NCBI GenBank assembly: GCA_045107085.1
Contig: JBGCFT010000088.1
Location: 1-64,000 of the forward strand
DNA: 64,000 bases
DNA from: NORP309 sp045107085
GTDB lineage: Bacteria > Pseudomonadota > Gammaproteobacteria > Xanthomonadales > Marinicellaceae
Direction: 5' to 3'
The notes below the pieces were generated by a model that searched no databases, was not told the DNA's origin, and saw nothing but the letters and a program-made list of their open reading frames with translations. This document shows positions 50,951 to 59,261 of this stretch, piece after piece. The position numbers and the translations under genes were made by a program. Each line of letters begins with the position of its first letter. Position 1 is the first letter of the stretch.

Positions 50951-51823
50951 ATGAATGTTGTTATTCTATCACGTAATGAAAAACTATATTCTACGAGAAG
51001 ATTGGTAGATGAATCAGTTAAATTTGGACATTCAACAACCGTGGTTGATTATATGCACTGTCATATTGTCAATCAAGCAAGCCAAAATTCTATACTTCAT
51101 TATGGTAAACCCCTGAAATTAGTAGATGCAATCATTCCTAGAATAGGCGCAACATATACAGATTATGGTGCAACACTCCTTCGTCAATTTGAGTTACAAA
51201 ATCTTAAAACATTGGTTTCATCGGAAGCATTATTGATGGCCAGAAACAAGCTTCATTGTCTCCAAAAATTAATGAAAGTTAAAGTAAAAATTCCTGCTAC
51301 TTATTTTGCACATTATTTTAATAATCTGAATGATATAATTTCAACAGTGGGCGGTTTTCCTTTTATTATAAAGCAACTCGAGGGTACCCAAGGTCATGGT
51401 GTATTTTTAATAAAAGATCAAAAACAAGCCTCTGAGATTATTAAGATACATGAAAGCGTAAATAGAAAATTTATATTTCAGAAATTTATCAAAGAATCTA
51501 AAGGCTGTGATATTCGTGCTTTTGTAGTTGGAGGAGTTGTTGTGGCAGCAATGAAACGTCAAGCAAAACCAGAAGAATTCAGGTCTAATTTGCATCAAGG
51601 AGGCAAAGGTTTGAATATTAAATTGACAGATTTAGAAACCAATACTGCGGTAAAATCTGCGGCCGCTATGGGCCTCTCAGTGGCTGGTGTTGATATGTTA
51701 CAATCAAATCATGGTCCATTGGTCATAGAAGTTAATGCTTCTCCCGGTTTGGAGGGCATAGAAAAAACCACACAAGTGAATGTTGCAGAGAAAATTATTA
51801 AATACCTTGAAAAAATTATATGA
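50951..51823 (+). CDS. rimK: RimK-type ATP-grasp glutamate ligase
   Basis: 290 residues. IPRIGATYTDYGATLLRQFE and ATP-grasp motifs PFIIKQLEGTQGHGVFLI, FIKESKGCDIRAFVVGG, and LVIEVNASPGLEGIEK are RimK-like. Adds glutamates to the C-terminus of ribosomal protein S6 (or makes related amino-acid ligations). Overlaps the next gene by 4 bases, a pairing seen in many proteobacteria. Confidence 0.93.
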   Translation: MNVVILSRNEKLYSTRRLVDESVKFGHSTTVVDYMHCHIVNQASQNSILHYGKPLKLVDAIIPRIGATYTDYGATLLRQFELQNLKTLVSSEALLMARNKLHCLQKLMKVKVKIPATYFAHYFNNLNDIISTVGGFPFIIKQLEGTQGHGVFLIKDQKQASEIIKIHESVNRKFIFQKFIKESKGCDIRAFVVGGVVVAAMKRQAKPEEFRSNLHQGGKGLNIKLTDLETNTAVKSAAAMGLSVAGVDMLQSNHGPLVIEVNASPGLEGIEKTTQVNVAEKIIKYLEKII

Positions 51824-52746
51824 AAATAACCAATATCAATATCGCTAAAGGCCAAAATAAAACCATAAATTTACCCGTTGCAAAGTTAATTTCAGGAACT
51901 AATATTGATGTGCCAATAACAATATTTAGAGGCTTAAAAAATGGGCCAGTACTACTATTGATGGCAGGATTACATGGCGATGAAATTAATTCCATAGATG
52001 TTATCAGGCAAATAATTGAAAAAAAACTTAATCATGTAGATGCAGGAACTGTGATATGCATTCCTATTATGAATGTTTTTGGGTTTATCAATTTTTCCCG
52101 CGAAGTACCTGATGGAAAAGATGTTAATCGCTCATTTCCTGGTTTTGCAAATGGGTCTCTAGCCAGCCAAATTGCCTTTCACTTAACTGATAAAATATTG
52201 CCTTTGTGTGATTATGTTATAGATTTTCATACAGGTGGGAAAAGTCGTTTTAATATCCCTCAAACCAGAGCAACAATGGATAACAAAGCCTGTAAAGATT
52301 TTGCTGTTGCATTTAATGCGCCCTTTTCATTGCACTCTAACGTCATAAAAAAATCTTTGCGTGAAACAGCTCTATCACAAGGAAAAACAATCATTGTATA
52401 TGAAGGAGGGGAGTCTTTGCGGTTTGATAAATATTCAACAGATATTGCTATTAATGGAATTAAAAATATCTTAAGTTATCTGAACATGAAACCCTATAGC
52501 CATACTTCAAATAAAACAAAAGTCTTACTTAAGCGTAAATGGCTTAGAGCCCCCGTTTCAGGTTTTTTTCATCCCTTAATTAATGTGGGTGAAAGCATCA
52601 GTTTAAACCAAATAGTTGGGTCAATCAGCGGACCTTATGCAAATTATACAGAAGAATGTGTCAGTAAAAATAGTGCGTATGTCATCACTATAAATAACAA
52701 TCCAATGGTTAATCGAGGTGATGCAATAATTCAAATAGCGTATTAG
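51820..52746 (+). CDS. Succinylglutamate desuccinylase/aspartoacylase-family zinc hydrolase
   Basis: 308 residues, M14-like. AGLHGDEINS (H52, E55), DVNRSFPG (101-108, the N-R substrate motif) and DFHTGG (H137) form the zinc and substrate site; a C-terminal beta-domain (APVSGFFHPLINVGESI) follows. It would deacylate or cleave a terminal amide of Asp- or Glu-like substrates. Its 4-base overlap with rimK suggests the two act on one product (addition and removal), but substrates are unproven. Confidence 0.88.
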   Translation: MKITNINIAKGQNKTINLPVAKLISGTNIDVPITIFRGLKNGPVLLLMAGLHGDEINSIDVIRQIIEKKLNHVDAGTVICIPIMNVFGFINFSREVPDGKDVNRSFPGFANGSLASQIAFHLTDKILPLCDYVIDFHTGGKSRFNIPQTRATMDNKACKDFAVAFNAPFSLHSNVIKKSLRETALSQGKTIIVYEGGESLRFDKYSTDIAINGIKNILSYLNMKPYSHTSNKTKVLLKRKWLRAPVSGFFHPLINVGESISLNQIVGSISGPYANYTEECVSKNSAYVITINNNPMVNRGDAIIQIAY

Positions 52747-52794
52747 CTTTTTGAATTTGCATTTTTGCTAAGAACTTACTTTAAATAAAAACTT

Positions 52795-53622
52795 CTAAAG
52801 TTCTTCACCACATCTTCTACAAAATAAGGCGTTATTGGTGTGTCCTCTGAGATTACAAGTAATACACAGTCTTGAGAGTTTTCTATTTCTCTGCGTTTCT
52901 TTATTTAATTCAGCTGCAAAAATTCCTGTTGGCACTGCAATAATTGAATAACCAGTCAACATAATAAAAGAAGCCACAAACCTACCCAGTGCCGATTGTG
53001 GCGCAATGTCTCCATACCCAACTGTTGTGAGTGTAACCACAGCCCAGTATATACCATGTGGAATACTGGTAAATCCATTTTCAGGTCCTTCTATCAAATA
53101 CATTATTGAGCCAAATATGACCAACACAATGATGATAAAGAAAAAGAAAACAAAGATTTTATGGCGGCTATTTTTAACAGCTCTACTTAAAATTTGTGCT
53201 TGATTGGTATAATTGATAAGTTTGAGGATTCTAAAAATTCGTAAAATTCTAAGAATTCGTATCACTAAGAGTTGTTGGGTTCCAACAAAAAACAAAGATA
53301 AATATGTTGGTATAATGGAAAGTATATCGACAATACCAAAAAATGAAAACATATATCTAACGGGAGATTTTGTACTAACGAGTCTTAGAATATATTCAAG
53401 TGTAAATACAATGGTAAAAAACCATTCAATCACATAAAAAAAATCACCATAAGCTAAGTTGAGCTCGACGACACTGTCTAACATTATGGTCAATACACTT
53501 AAAATAATAAATACAATAAGCATGATGTCAAACCATTTACCAGCTGGAGTATCAGAGTGATAAATGATCTTAAAAACTTTCGAACGCCACGGAGATTTAC
53601 TTGAGGATTCTTCTTGTTTCAT
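52795..53622 (-). CDS. Voltage-gated-type K+ channel with C-terminal zinc ribbon
   Basis: 275 residues. Six helices S1-S6; S4 IRILRILRIFRILKL (121-135) has Arg/Lys at every third position, and the filter is TVGYGD (200-205). After S6 a short linker leads to CITC...CRRC (C253, C256, C268, C271), a four-Cys zinc ribbon of about 20 residues. A membrane potassium channel whose gating is likely voltage driven; the ribbon may help tetramerise or sense metal or redox. Single gene, convergent with the rimK operon and 21 bases downstream of pilU. Confidence 0.9.
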   Translation of the reverse strand: MKQEESSSKSPWRSKVFKIIYHSDTPAGKWFDIMLIVFIILSVLTIMLDSVVELNLAYGDFFYVIEWFFTIVFTLEYILRLVSTKSPVRYMFSFFGIVDILSIIPTYLSLFFVGTQQLLVIRILRILRIFRILKLINYTNQAQILSRAVKNSRHKIFVFFFFIIIVLVIFGSIMYLIEGPENGFTSIPHGIYWAVVTLTTVGYGDIAPQSALGRFVASFIMLTGYSIIAVPTGIFAAELNKETQRNRKLSRLCITCNLRGHTNNALFCRRCGEEL

Positions 53623-53643
53623 GGCATAGGCCTAAATTGTAAC

Positions 53644-54765
53644 TTATCTGTCTTCTTGTAAACCAATACCATCAAGCCCAGCAGCCAGAGTATTGGCATC
53701 TCCACCTTGAGATAATTTAATCGCAAGTCTTACTTCATTAGCAGAGTCAGCATGCCTTAGTGCATCTTCATAAGTAATTTCACCTGCTTGATAAAGTTCA
53801 AACAATGCTTGATCAAATGTTTTCATGCCTAAATTAGTTGATTTTTTCATCAGAGATTTCAATTCATGTATATCACCTTTACGAATCAACTCTTGAGCCA
53901 ACGGTGTATTGATAAGAATCTCAACAGCGGCCCGTCTGCCTTTGCCATCTGGTGTTGGTATGAGTTGTTGAGCAATCATGGCCTTCATATTAAGCGATAA
54001 ATCCATCAACAATTGATCTCTTCTATCTTCTGGGAAAAAGTGTAAGATTCTGTCTAACGCCTGATTGGCATTATTGGCGTGTAACGTTGCTAAGCAAAAA
54101 TGACCTGTTTCTGCAAAAGTAATGGCATGTTCCATTGTTTCTCGGGTTCGTATTTCGCCAATCATAATGACATCTGGTGCTTGTCTTAGAGTATTCCGAA
54201 GAGCGATTTCAAATGAATCAGTATCTATGCCTACTTCTCTTTGTGTAATAACACAACCCTGATGTTCGTGTACATATTCAATAGGGTCCTCAATGGTAAT
54301 AATATGACCTGTAGTATTAATATTTCTATACCCAATTAATGCTGCCAATGATGTTGACTTACCTGTACCAGTTCCACCAACAAAAATCATAATACCTCTT
54401 TTTGTTAAAGATAAATCTTGTAATACTGGAGGCAAATTAAGTGATTCAAATGTTGGGATTTTAGTTTCAACACGACGAATAACCATTCCAACAGCTGTTC
54501 TTTGATAGAAAGCACTGACCCTAAATCGTCCAACTGAAGCAACTCCAATAGCAAAGTTACATTCATGGGTTCTCTCAAACACTTCTTTTTGTGAAGGTGA
54601 CATGATGCCCATAACCAAATCCCTTGCCTGAGATTTTGATAAAGGAGTTTGAGTAATAGGTACTACTCGTCCATGTATTTTAATACTAGGAGGTAAACTT
54701 GCAGTAATAAATAAATCTGAGGCTTTTTTATGAGCCATTAATTTTAAATATGAATTAAAATCCAC
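53644..54765 (-). CDS. pilU: Type IV pilus retraction ATPase PilU
   Basis: 373 residues. MDFNSYLKLMAHKKASDLFITASLPPSIKIHG, Walker A GGTGTGKSTS, Asp box and His box ITIEDPIEYVHEHQGCVITQREVG, and EIRTRETMEHAITFAETGHFCLATLHANNANQALDRI. Its C-terminal tail ends in the PilU type (ANTLAAGLDGIGL). Helps PilT under load. 12 bases after the pilT stop. Confidence 0.95.
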   Translation of the reverse strand: MDFNSYLKLMAHKKASDLFITASLPPSIKIHGRVVPITQTPLSKSQARDLVMGIMSPSQKEVFERTHECNFAIGVASVGRFRVSAFYQRTAVGMVIRRVETKIPTFESLNLPPVLQDLSLTKRGIMIFVGGTGTGKSTSLAALIGYRNINTTGHIITIEDPIEYVHEHQGCVITQREVGIDTDSFEIALRNTLRQAPDVIMIGEIRTRETMEHAITFAETGHFCLATLHANNANQALDRILHFFPEDRRDQLLMDLSLNMKAMIAQQLIPTPDGKGRRAAVEILINTPLAQELIRKGDIHELKSLMKKSTNLGMKTFDQALFELYQAGEITYEDALRHADSANEVRLAIKLSQGGDANTLAAGLDGIGLQEDR

Positions 54766-54777
54766 GGTATTCTCCAG

Positions 54778-55818
54778 TTATGAGTCAAAGTCGCTTTTGT
54801 TTGCTGCCTTAGAACGGGCTTCTGTCCTTGTTACGATCCCTTTATTTACTAAATCCAATAAGCATTGATCTAATGTTTGCATGCCGTAACCTTGACCTGT
54901 TTGAATAGAAGAATACATTTGTGCCACTTTGTCTTCACGAATGAGGTTTCTAATAGCAGGCACCCCAACCATGATTTCATGAGCTGCTACACGACCTCCA
55001 CCCACTCTTTTTAAAAGTGTTTGAGCAACCACAGCTCTTAATGACTCTGACAACATTGATCTGACCATTGGCTTTTCTCCTGATGGAAAAACATCAATTA
55101 TTCTATCTATGGTTTTTGCTGCAGAACTCGTGTGAAGTGTGCCAAACACTAAATGCCCGGTTTCAGCGGCTGTTAATGCCAGTTCAATGGTTTCTAGATC
55201 ACGTAACTCACCTACAAGAATAATGTCAGGGTCTTCACGTAAAGCAGACTTCAAAGAGTTGTTAAAACTTTTTGTGTCTCTATAGACTTCTCTTTGGTTA
55301 ACCAAGCATTTATTGCTAGTGTGAACAAATTCAATGGGATCTTCAATGGTTAAAATATGTCCGTGTTCATTCTTGTTTATATAATCAATCATTGCAGCCA
55401 GGGTAGTTGATTTACCAGAACCTGTCGGACCAGTTACCAAAATGATTCCCCTAGGAACCTGAATTAATTCTTTAAATATTGGAGGACAATTTAGATCTTC
55501 TAAGGTCAATATTTCTGTAGGAATGGTTCTAAAAACTGCAGCACAGCCACGATTTTGATTAAATGCATTGACACGAAACCTGGCTAAACCAGGAATTTCA
55601 AATGAAAAATCTATTTCCCATATGTCCTCATATTCCTTTCTTTGACCATCATTCATGATGTCGTAAACCATGGCATGTAATTCTTTATGGTCTAGAGGTG
55701 GCAAGTTGATTCTTCTTACATCACCATCAACACGAATCATAGGCGGTAAGCCAGAAGATAAATGTAAATCGGAAGCTTTATTTTTAACTGAAAATGCCAG
55801 TAGCTCTGCAATATCCAT
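54778..55818 (-). CDS. pilT: Type IV pilus retraction ATPase PilT
   Basis: 346 residues, normal length. GPTGSGKSTTLAAMID (Walker A), ILTIEDPIEFVH, GTLHTSSAAKTIDRIID, and the PilT-specific AIRNLIRE motif. Retracts type IV pili for twitching and DNA uptake. First gene of pilT-pilU; the promoter must lie in the 450-base spacer to the kinase gene. Confidence 0.97.
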   Translation of the reverse strand: MDIAELLAFSVKNKASDLHLSSGLPPMIRVDGDVRRINLPPLDHKELHAMVYDIMNDGQRKEYEDIWEIDFSFEIPGLARFRVNAFNQNRGCAAVFRTIPTEILTLEDLNCPPIFKELIQVPRGIILVTGPTGSGKSTTLAAMIDYINKNEHGHILTIEDPIEFVHTSNKCLVNQREVYRDTKSFNNSLKSALREDPDIILVGELRDLETIELALTAAETGHLVFGTLHTSSAAKTIDRIIDVFPSGEKPMVRSMLSESLRAVVAQTLLKRVGGGRVAAHEIMVGVPAIRNLIREDKVAQMYSSIQTGQGYGMQTLDQCLLDLVNKGIVTRTEARSKAANKSDFDS

Positions 55819-56268
55819 AGTGTACCCATTTTAATTTGTTAATTTATTTTATCTTTGTTGTGTCATAATATCCACACTTTTATCATTATTGTTGTCGAAC
55901 ACTTATTCAAAAAATGCTTATTTAAATGAGTTTTTCATCTATCTTATGTTGAAAAGTTAGACAATATTTTTATGAATATTAAGCAAATATTTTAATGAAA
56001 AACATGTTCTTGATAAGAATCCCTTTGCTATATGAATCGCTATTACTCCAAAAACAAATGAGCTATTTTTAAAAGTTACTCTTAATCAAGTCTGTCAATA
56101 GGCAAAATAGGCAATAAATAAAGTTGTGTGAATGAAAACAACATATTGTTTTGTTATTTAATCAAGAGTTTATCGGTATCAAAAAACTATAAAATTCACC
56201 AATTATTATGTCATTTAGTGACTATAATCTGATAAACTAAATGATTATCACTCTATTCACAGAATTTC
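55819..56268. other. Spacer between divergent pilT and the hybrid kinase (450 bases)
   Basis: No frame above about 30 codons, no RNA gene and no clear inverted repeat was seen. It must hold the promoters for pilTU (leftward) and the kinase (rightward); several AT-rich -10-like tracts exist, but none is called with confidence. Confidence 0.5.
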
Positions 56269-59058
56269 ATGTTAAATAAGTTATTAAATTTTGTACGGAC
56301 TTCTAGTCTCGCTAAATATTTTATAGTTGGCTTGATCATTGCAATAGTTAACTCCATTTCAGGCCATTTTACTGTTTTGTTATTGGCAGCCTCTTTATCT
56401 GGGTTATTGTTCTTTCTATTAAAAATACCCTTTTTAGAAGACAAGTTAACTTATGATCAAAGACAAAGTACAGAATTAAACATTTTGTTACTCAACTCAA
56501 TTTTATGGGGAATATATTTGTGGAAAGATTTACATGAATTTCCCCAGGCATACTCCTTAACTTTTGCGCTACTCATTTTTTCAATTTTTAATTTGTTTAA
56601 AACCTTGAAACAAAGGTTATATTTGTTGATACCATTGGTTCTTGCCTTTGTAATCTTATCAATATTTGTTCAATTCCCAGCTATTACTTTGGTTGCTGCG
56701 ACAACAGTTTTATTTGTGATTTTATTTTTAATCAACGAAAGCCATTTAAAACAAGTTGGAGAAAAAACTATAGATCCTACAAATAATGATTCGACATCAA
56801 AACTAGAAATGGTTGGAGAATTAGACGATGTTCGTATTGAAAACAAACAATTAAAAGAGCATTTAAAACAAATTGAAATAGATTTATCGGCTGCAGAAAT
56901 GGCTAAAATGGAATTTTTAGCAACAATGAGTCACGAAATTCGAACACCTTTAAATGGAATAATTCCTTTATTAGATATTTTATTAGATTCTGAGCTATCA
57001 GATTTTCAGAGAGATTATCTGAGTACTGCTCATATATCAGCAATACAAATGCAAAAGCTAATTGATGACTTATTGGATTATTCTAAAGTTGAAGCAGGTA
57101 AGCTTACTGTTGAAACAAGAGGGCTAAAAATACCTCGTATAATGCAAGCAGTGAACGCATCATACAAACAAGCAGCGCAAAAGAAAAACTTAAAACTTGA
57201 AGTTAATGTTCACAAAAATATAAGTCCATTATTGCGCGGAGACCCAACAAGATTAAGGCAAGTTTTGTCTAATCTGGTCAGTAATGCGATTAAATTTTCA
57301 AGTTACGGAACCATCAGTTTAAATGTCAAAAAACTTAAAGATTTTCCGAATAAAGAAATTATTAGATTTGAGGTAGTAGATCAAGGCATTGGTTTGGATA
57401 AAGAAACTTCAGATAATATCTTTTTACCTTTTACCCAAGAAGATGGTTCAAGTACACGTAAGTTTGGTGGCACGGGTCTTGGATTAGCAATAAGTAAAAA
57501 AATTGTCGAGCTAATGCAAGGCTCAATATATGTTGAATCACAAAAAGGAAAGGGCAGTAACTTTTATTTTGACCTTCCTTTACTAAAATCAGTTGGCGAA
57601 ACAACTGTTGGTACCAGTGAAGCTTCTGGGTATCAGGCAATTTTAGTCAATACAAATCCATTATTGTTCAACAAAATTTCTCAAAAACTAAAGTCTGAAG
57701 AAGTGCCTTTTCAAAAGGCGTTGGGATTATCACAGGCTTATGATATTTTTGCATCAATCAATAAAGTATCAACCAAGACAAAACACATTTTAATGTTTAT
57801 TGACTTTGAGACAGCAGGGAAGCAAGTCAGAGGTCTTTGTAATGATATTACAAAAGATAATAGTATGGAGAACTTATATGCCTGTATTTTCTCTGAAAGA
57901 GAAAGCATCGCAGGAATACCTAAAAGTCCTAATATTAAACTACTAAACAAAGATGATTCAATTGGCGCATTGCTCAACTCAATTGAGGTTTCTCAAGCCA
58001 GTCAAGAAGCAGCTGATATTATTGACTCTTCTCAAACTGAGGAACTTAGCAGTGACGATCAAATAGAAGAGGCGGAAATAGTCGAAAGAGATCCGGTCGA
58101 TAATGATAAGCTTATACCTGAAATATTGTTAGTTGAAGACAACGAAGTGAATTTAAAAGTTGCTGAAAAACTTATTCAATACATAGGGTACCCTTTTGAT
58201 TTTGCAATGAATGGCCAGGAAGCACTTGAAAAAGTGAAACAGAATAGATACCGAATGATTTTAATGGATTGTCAAATGCCTGTGATGGACGGTTATCGAA
58301 GTACAGCAAAAATTAGAGACTATGAAACTGCAGCGGGTTTGAATCGTACACCGATTCTTGCCATGACAGCAAATGCCATGTTAGGCGATAAGGAAAAATG
58401 CTTAAATGCTGGCATGGATGACTATATGTCTAAACCTCTGAACCGCTATATTCTTGAAAAAACTTTAAAGAAATGGGACCCACTGGCAAAGACTACTAAT
58501 TCAACTAAACCAAGTGACTCTGTTTCTGAAGATCAAGCAAACAGCCAAGAACCTGAGCAAACAGAACCGGTAGCACAAGAGCAAAAAAGTAGCCATCAAA
58601 CTCCTGAATCATCAGTTTCAGAAATTAATCGGAATCAAAGCGCTGTTGTTGAGCCGAGGAAACCACAACCTGTTGTTGAAAAAAAGGTTGCAACACCAGG
58701 AGTTCAGATTAATCAAAAATGGTTAAGTACAAAAACACTTGAAAGTTTAAAAGAGTTTATGGGCAGCGAAATCATTCAGTTATTAGATATGTTTGAGCAG
58801 GAAACGCCAACAATTTTAAGAAAAATGAGAGCAGCCTTAGAAACAAAGAACACTGAAGAAGTTCAAAAAATGGCGCATATGCTTAAATCAACCAGTGCAA
58901 ATATAGGCGGAAATGGTTTGAGCTTTTTTTCGAGAAAAATGGAGTTGGCGGCCAACTCACATGAATTGAAACAGATGCCTATTATTTTTGATAAAATCAA
59001 AAAAGCCTATATGTTGACAAGTAAAGAAATAACTAAATATATTAAAACACAGCAGTGA
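56269..59058 (+). CDS. Hybrid sensor histidine kinase with two receivers and HPt
   Basis: 929 residues. About five membrane helices (16-155), a coiled coil (175-215), HisKA with H222 in MSHEIRTPLNGI, HATPase with NLVSNAIKFS, DQGIGLD and GGTGLGLAIS. Next is a degenerate receiver (about 450-570) without a clear phospho-Asp, then a true receiver with ED at 620 and D667 in LMDCQMPVMDGY, a Gln/Glu/Ser-rich linker, and an HPt with H870 in MAHMLKST. The order resembles RpfC/BarA-type phosphorelay kinases. No response regulator is adjacent. The stimulus is unknown. Confidence 0.92.
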   Translation: MLNKLLNFVRTSSLAKYFIVGLIIAIVNSISGHFTVLLLAASLSGLLFFLLKIPFLEDKLTYDQRQSTELNILLLNSILWGIYLWKDLHEFPQAYSLTFALLIFSIFNLFKTLKQRLYLLIPLVLAFVILSIFVQFPAITLVAATTVLFVILFLINESHLKQVGEKTIDPTNNDSTSKLEMVGELDDVRIENKQLKEHLKQIEIDLSAAEMAKMEFLATMSHEIRTPLNGIIPLLDILLDSELSDFQRDYLSTAHISAIQMQKLIDDLLDYSKVEAGKLTVETRGLKIPRIMQAVNASYKQAAQKKNLKLEVNVHKNISPLLRGDPTRLRQVLSNLVSNAIKFSSYGTISLNVKKLKDFPNKEIIRFEVVDQGIGLDKETSDNIFLPFTQEDGSSTRKFGGTGLGLAISKKIVELMQGSIYVESQKGKGSNFYFDLPLLKSVGETTVGTSEASGYQAILVNTNPLLFNKISQKLKSEEVPFQKALGLSQAYDIFASINKVSTKTKHILMFIDFETAGKQVRGLCNDITKDNSMENLYACIFSERESIAGIPKSPNIKLLNKDDSIGALLNSIEVSQASQEAADIIDSSQTEELSSDDQIEEAEIVERDPVDNDKLIPEILLVEDNEVNLKVAEKLIQYIGYPFDFAMNGQEALEKVKQNRYRMILMDCQMPVMDGYRSTAKIRDYETAAGLNRTPILAMTANAMLGDKEKCLNAGMDDYMSKPLNRYILEKTLKKWDPLAKTTNSTKPSDSVSEDQANSQEPEQTEPVAQEQKSSHQTPESSVSEINRNQSAVVEPRKPQPVVEKKVATPGVQINQKWLSTKTLESLKEFMGSEIIQLLDMFEQETPTILRKMRAALETKNTEEVQKMAHMLKSTSANIGGNGLSFFSRKMELAANSHELKQMPIIFDKIKKAYMLTSKEITKYIKTQQ

Positions 59059-59085
59059 AATAATAGTTATTGAAATAAAAATACA

Positions 59086-59125
59086 GTTTTAGGAAGCGAA
59101 TCACATTATTTTAGCTTCCTAAAAC
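59086..59125. other. Perfect 12-bp inverted repeat
   Basis: GTTTTAGGAAGC (59086-59097) and GCTTCCTAAAAC (59114-59125) with a 16-base spacer, 28 bases after the kinase stop. It could end the kinase transcript, but no T-run follows. An operator role for the downstream receptor gene is an alternative. Confidence 0.45.
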
Positions 59126-59261
59126 TACATCTATGCCTAGGTTTTTCTATTAAATTACCTCGCCTTAATGATACAATCTCAATCTTTTGAATTTTGGGTT
59201 GATGACATTGTCTACTTATACAATTTAAAACTATTTACCATAACCCAACACTTTTACATTT

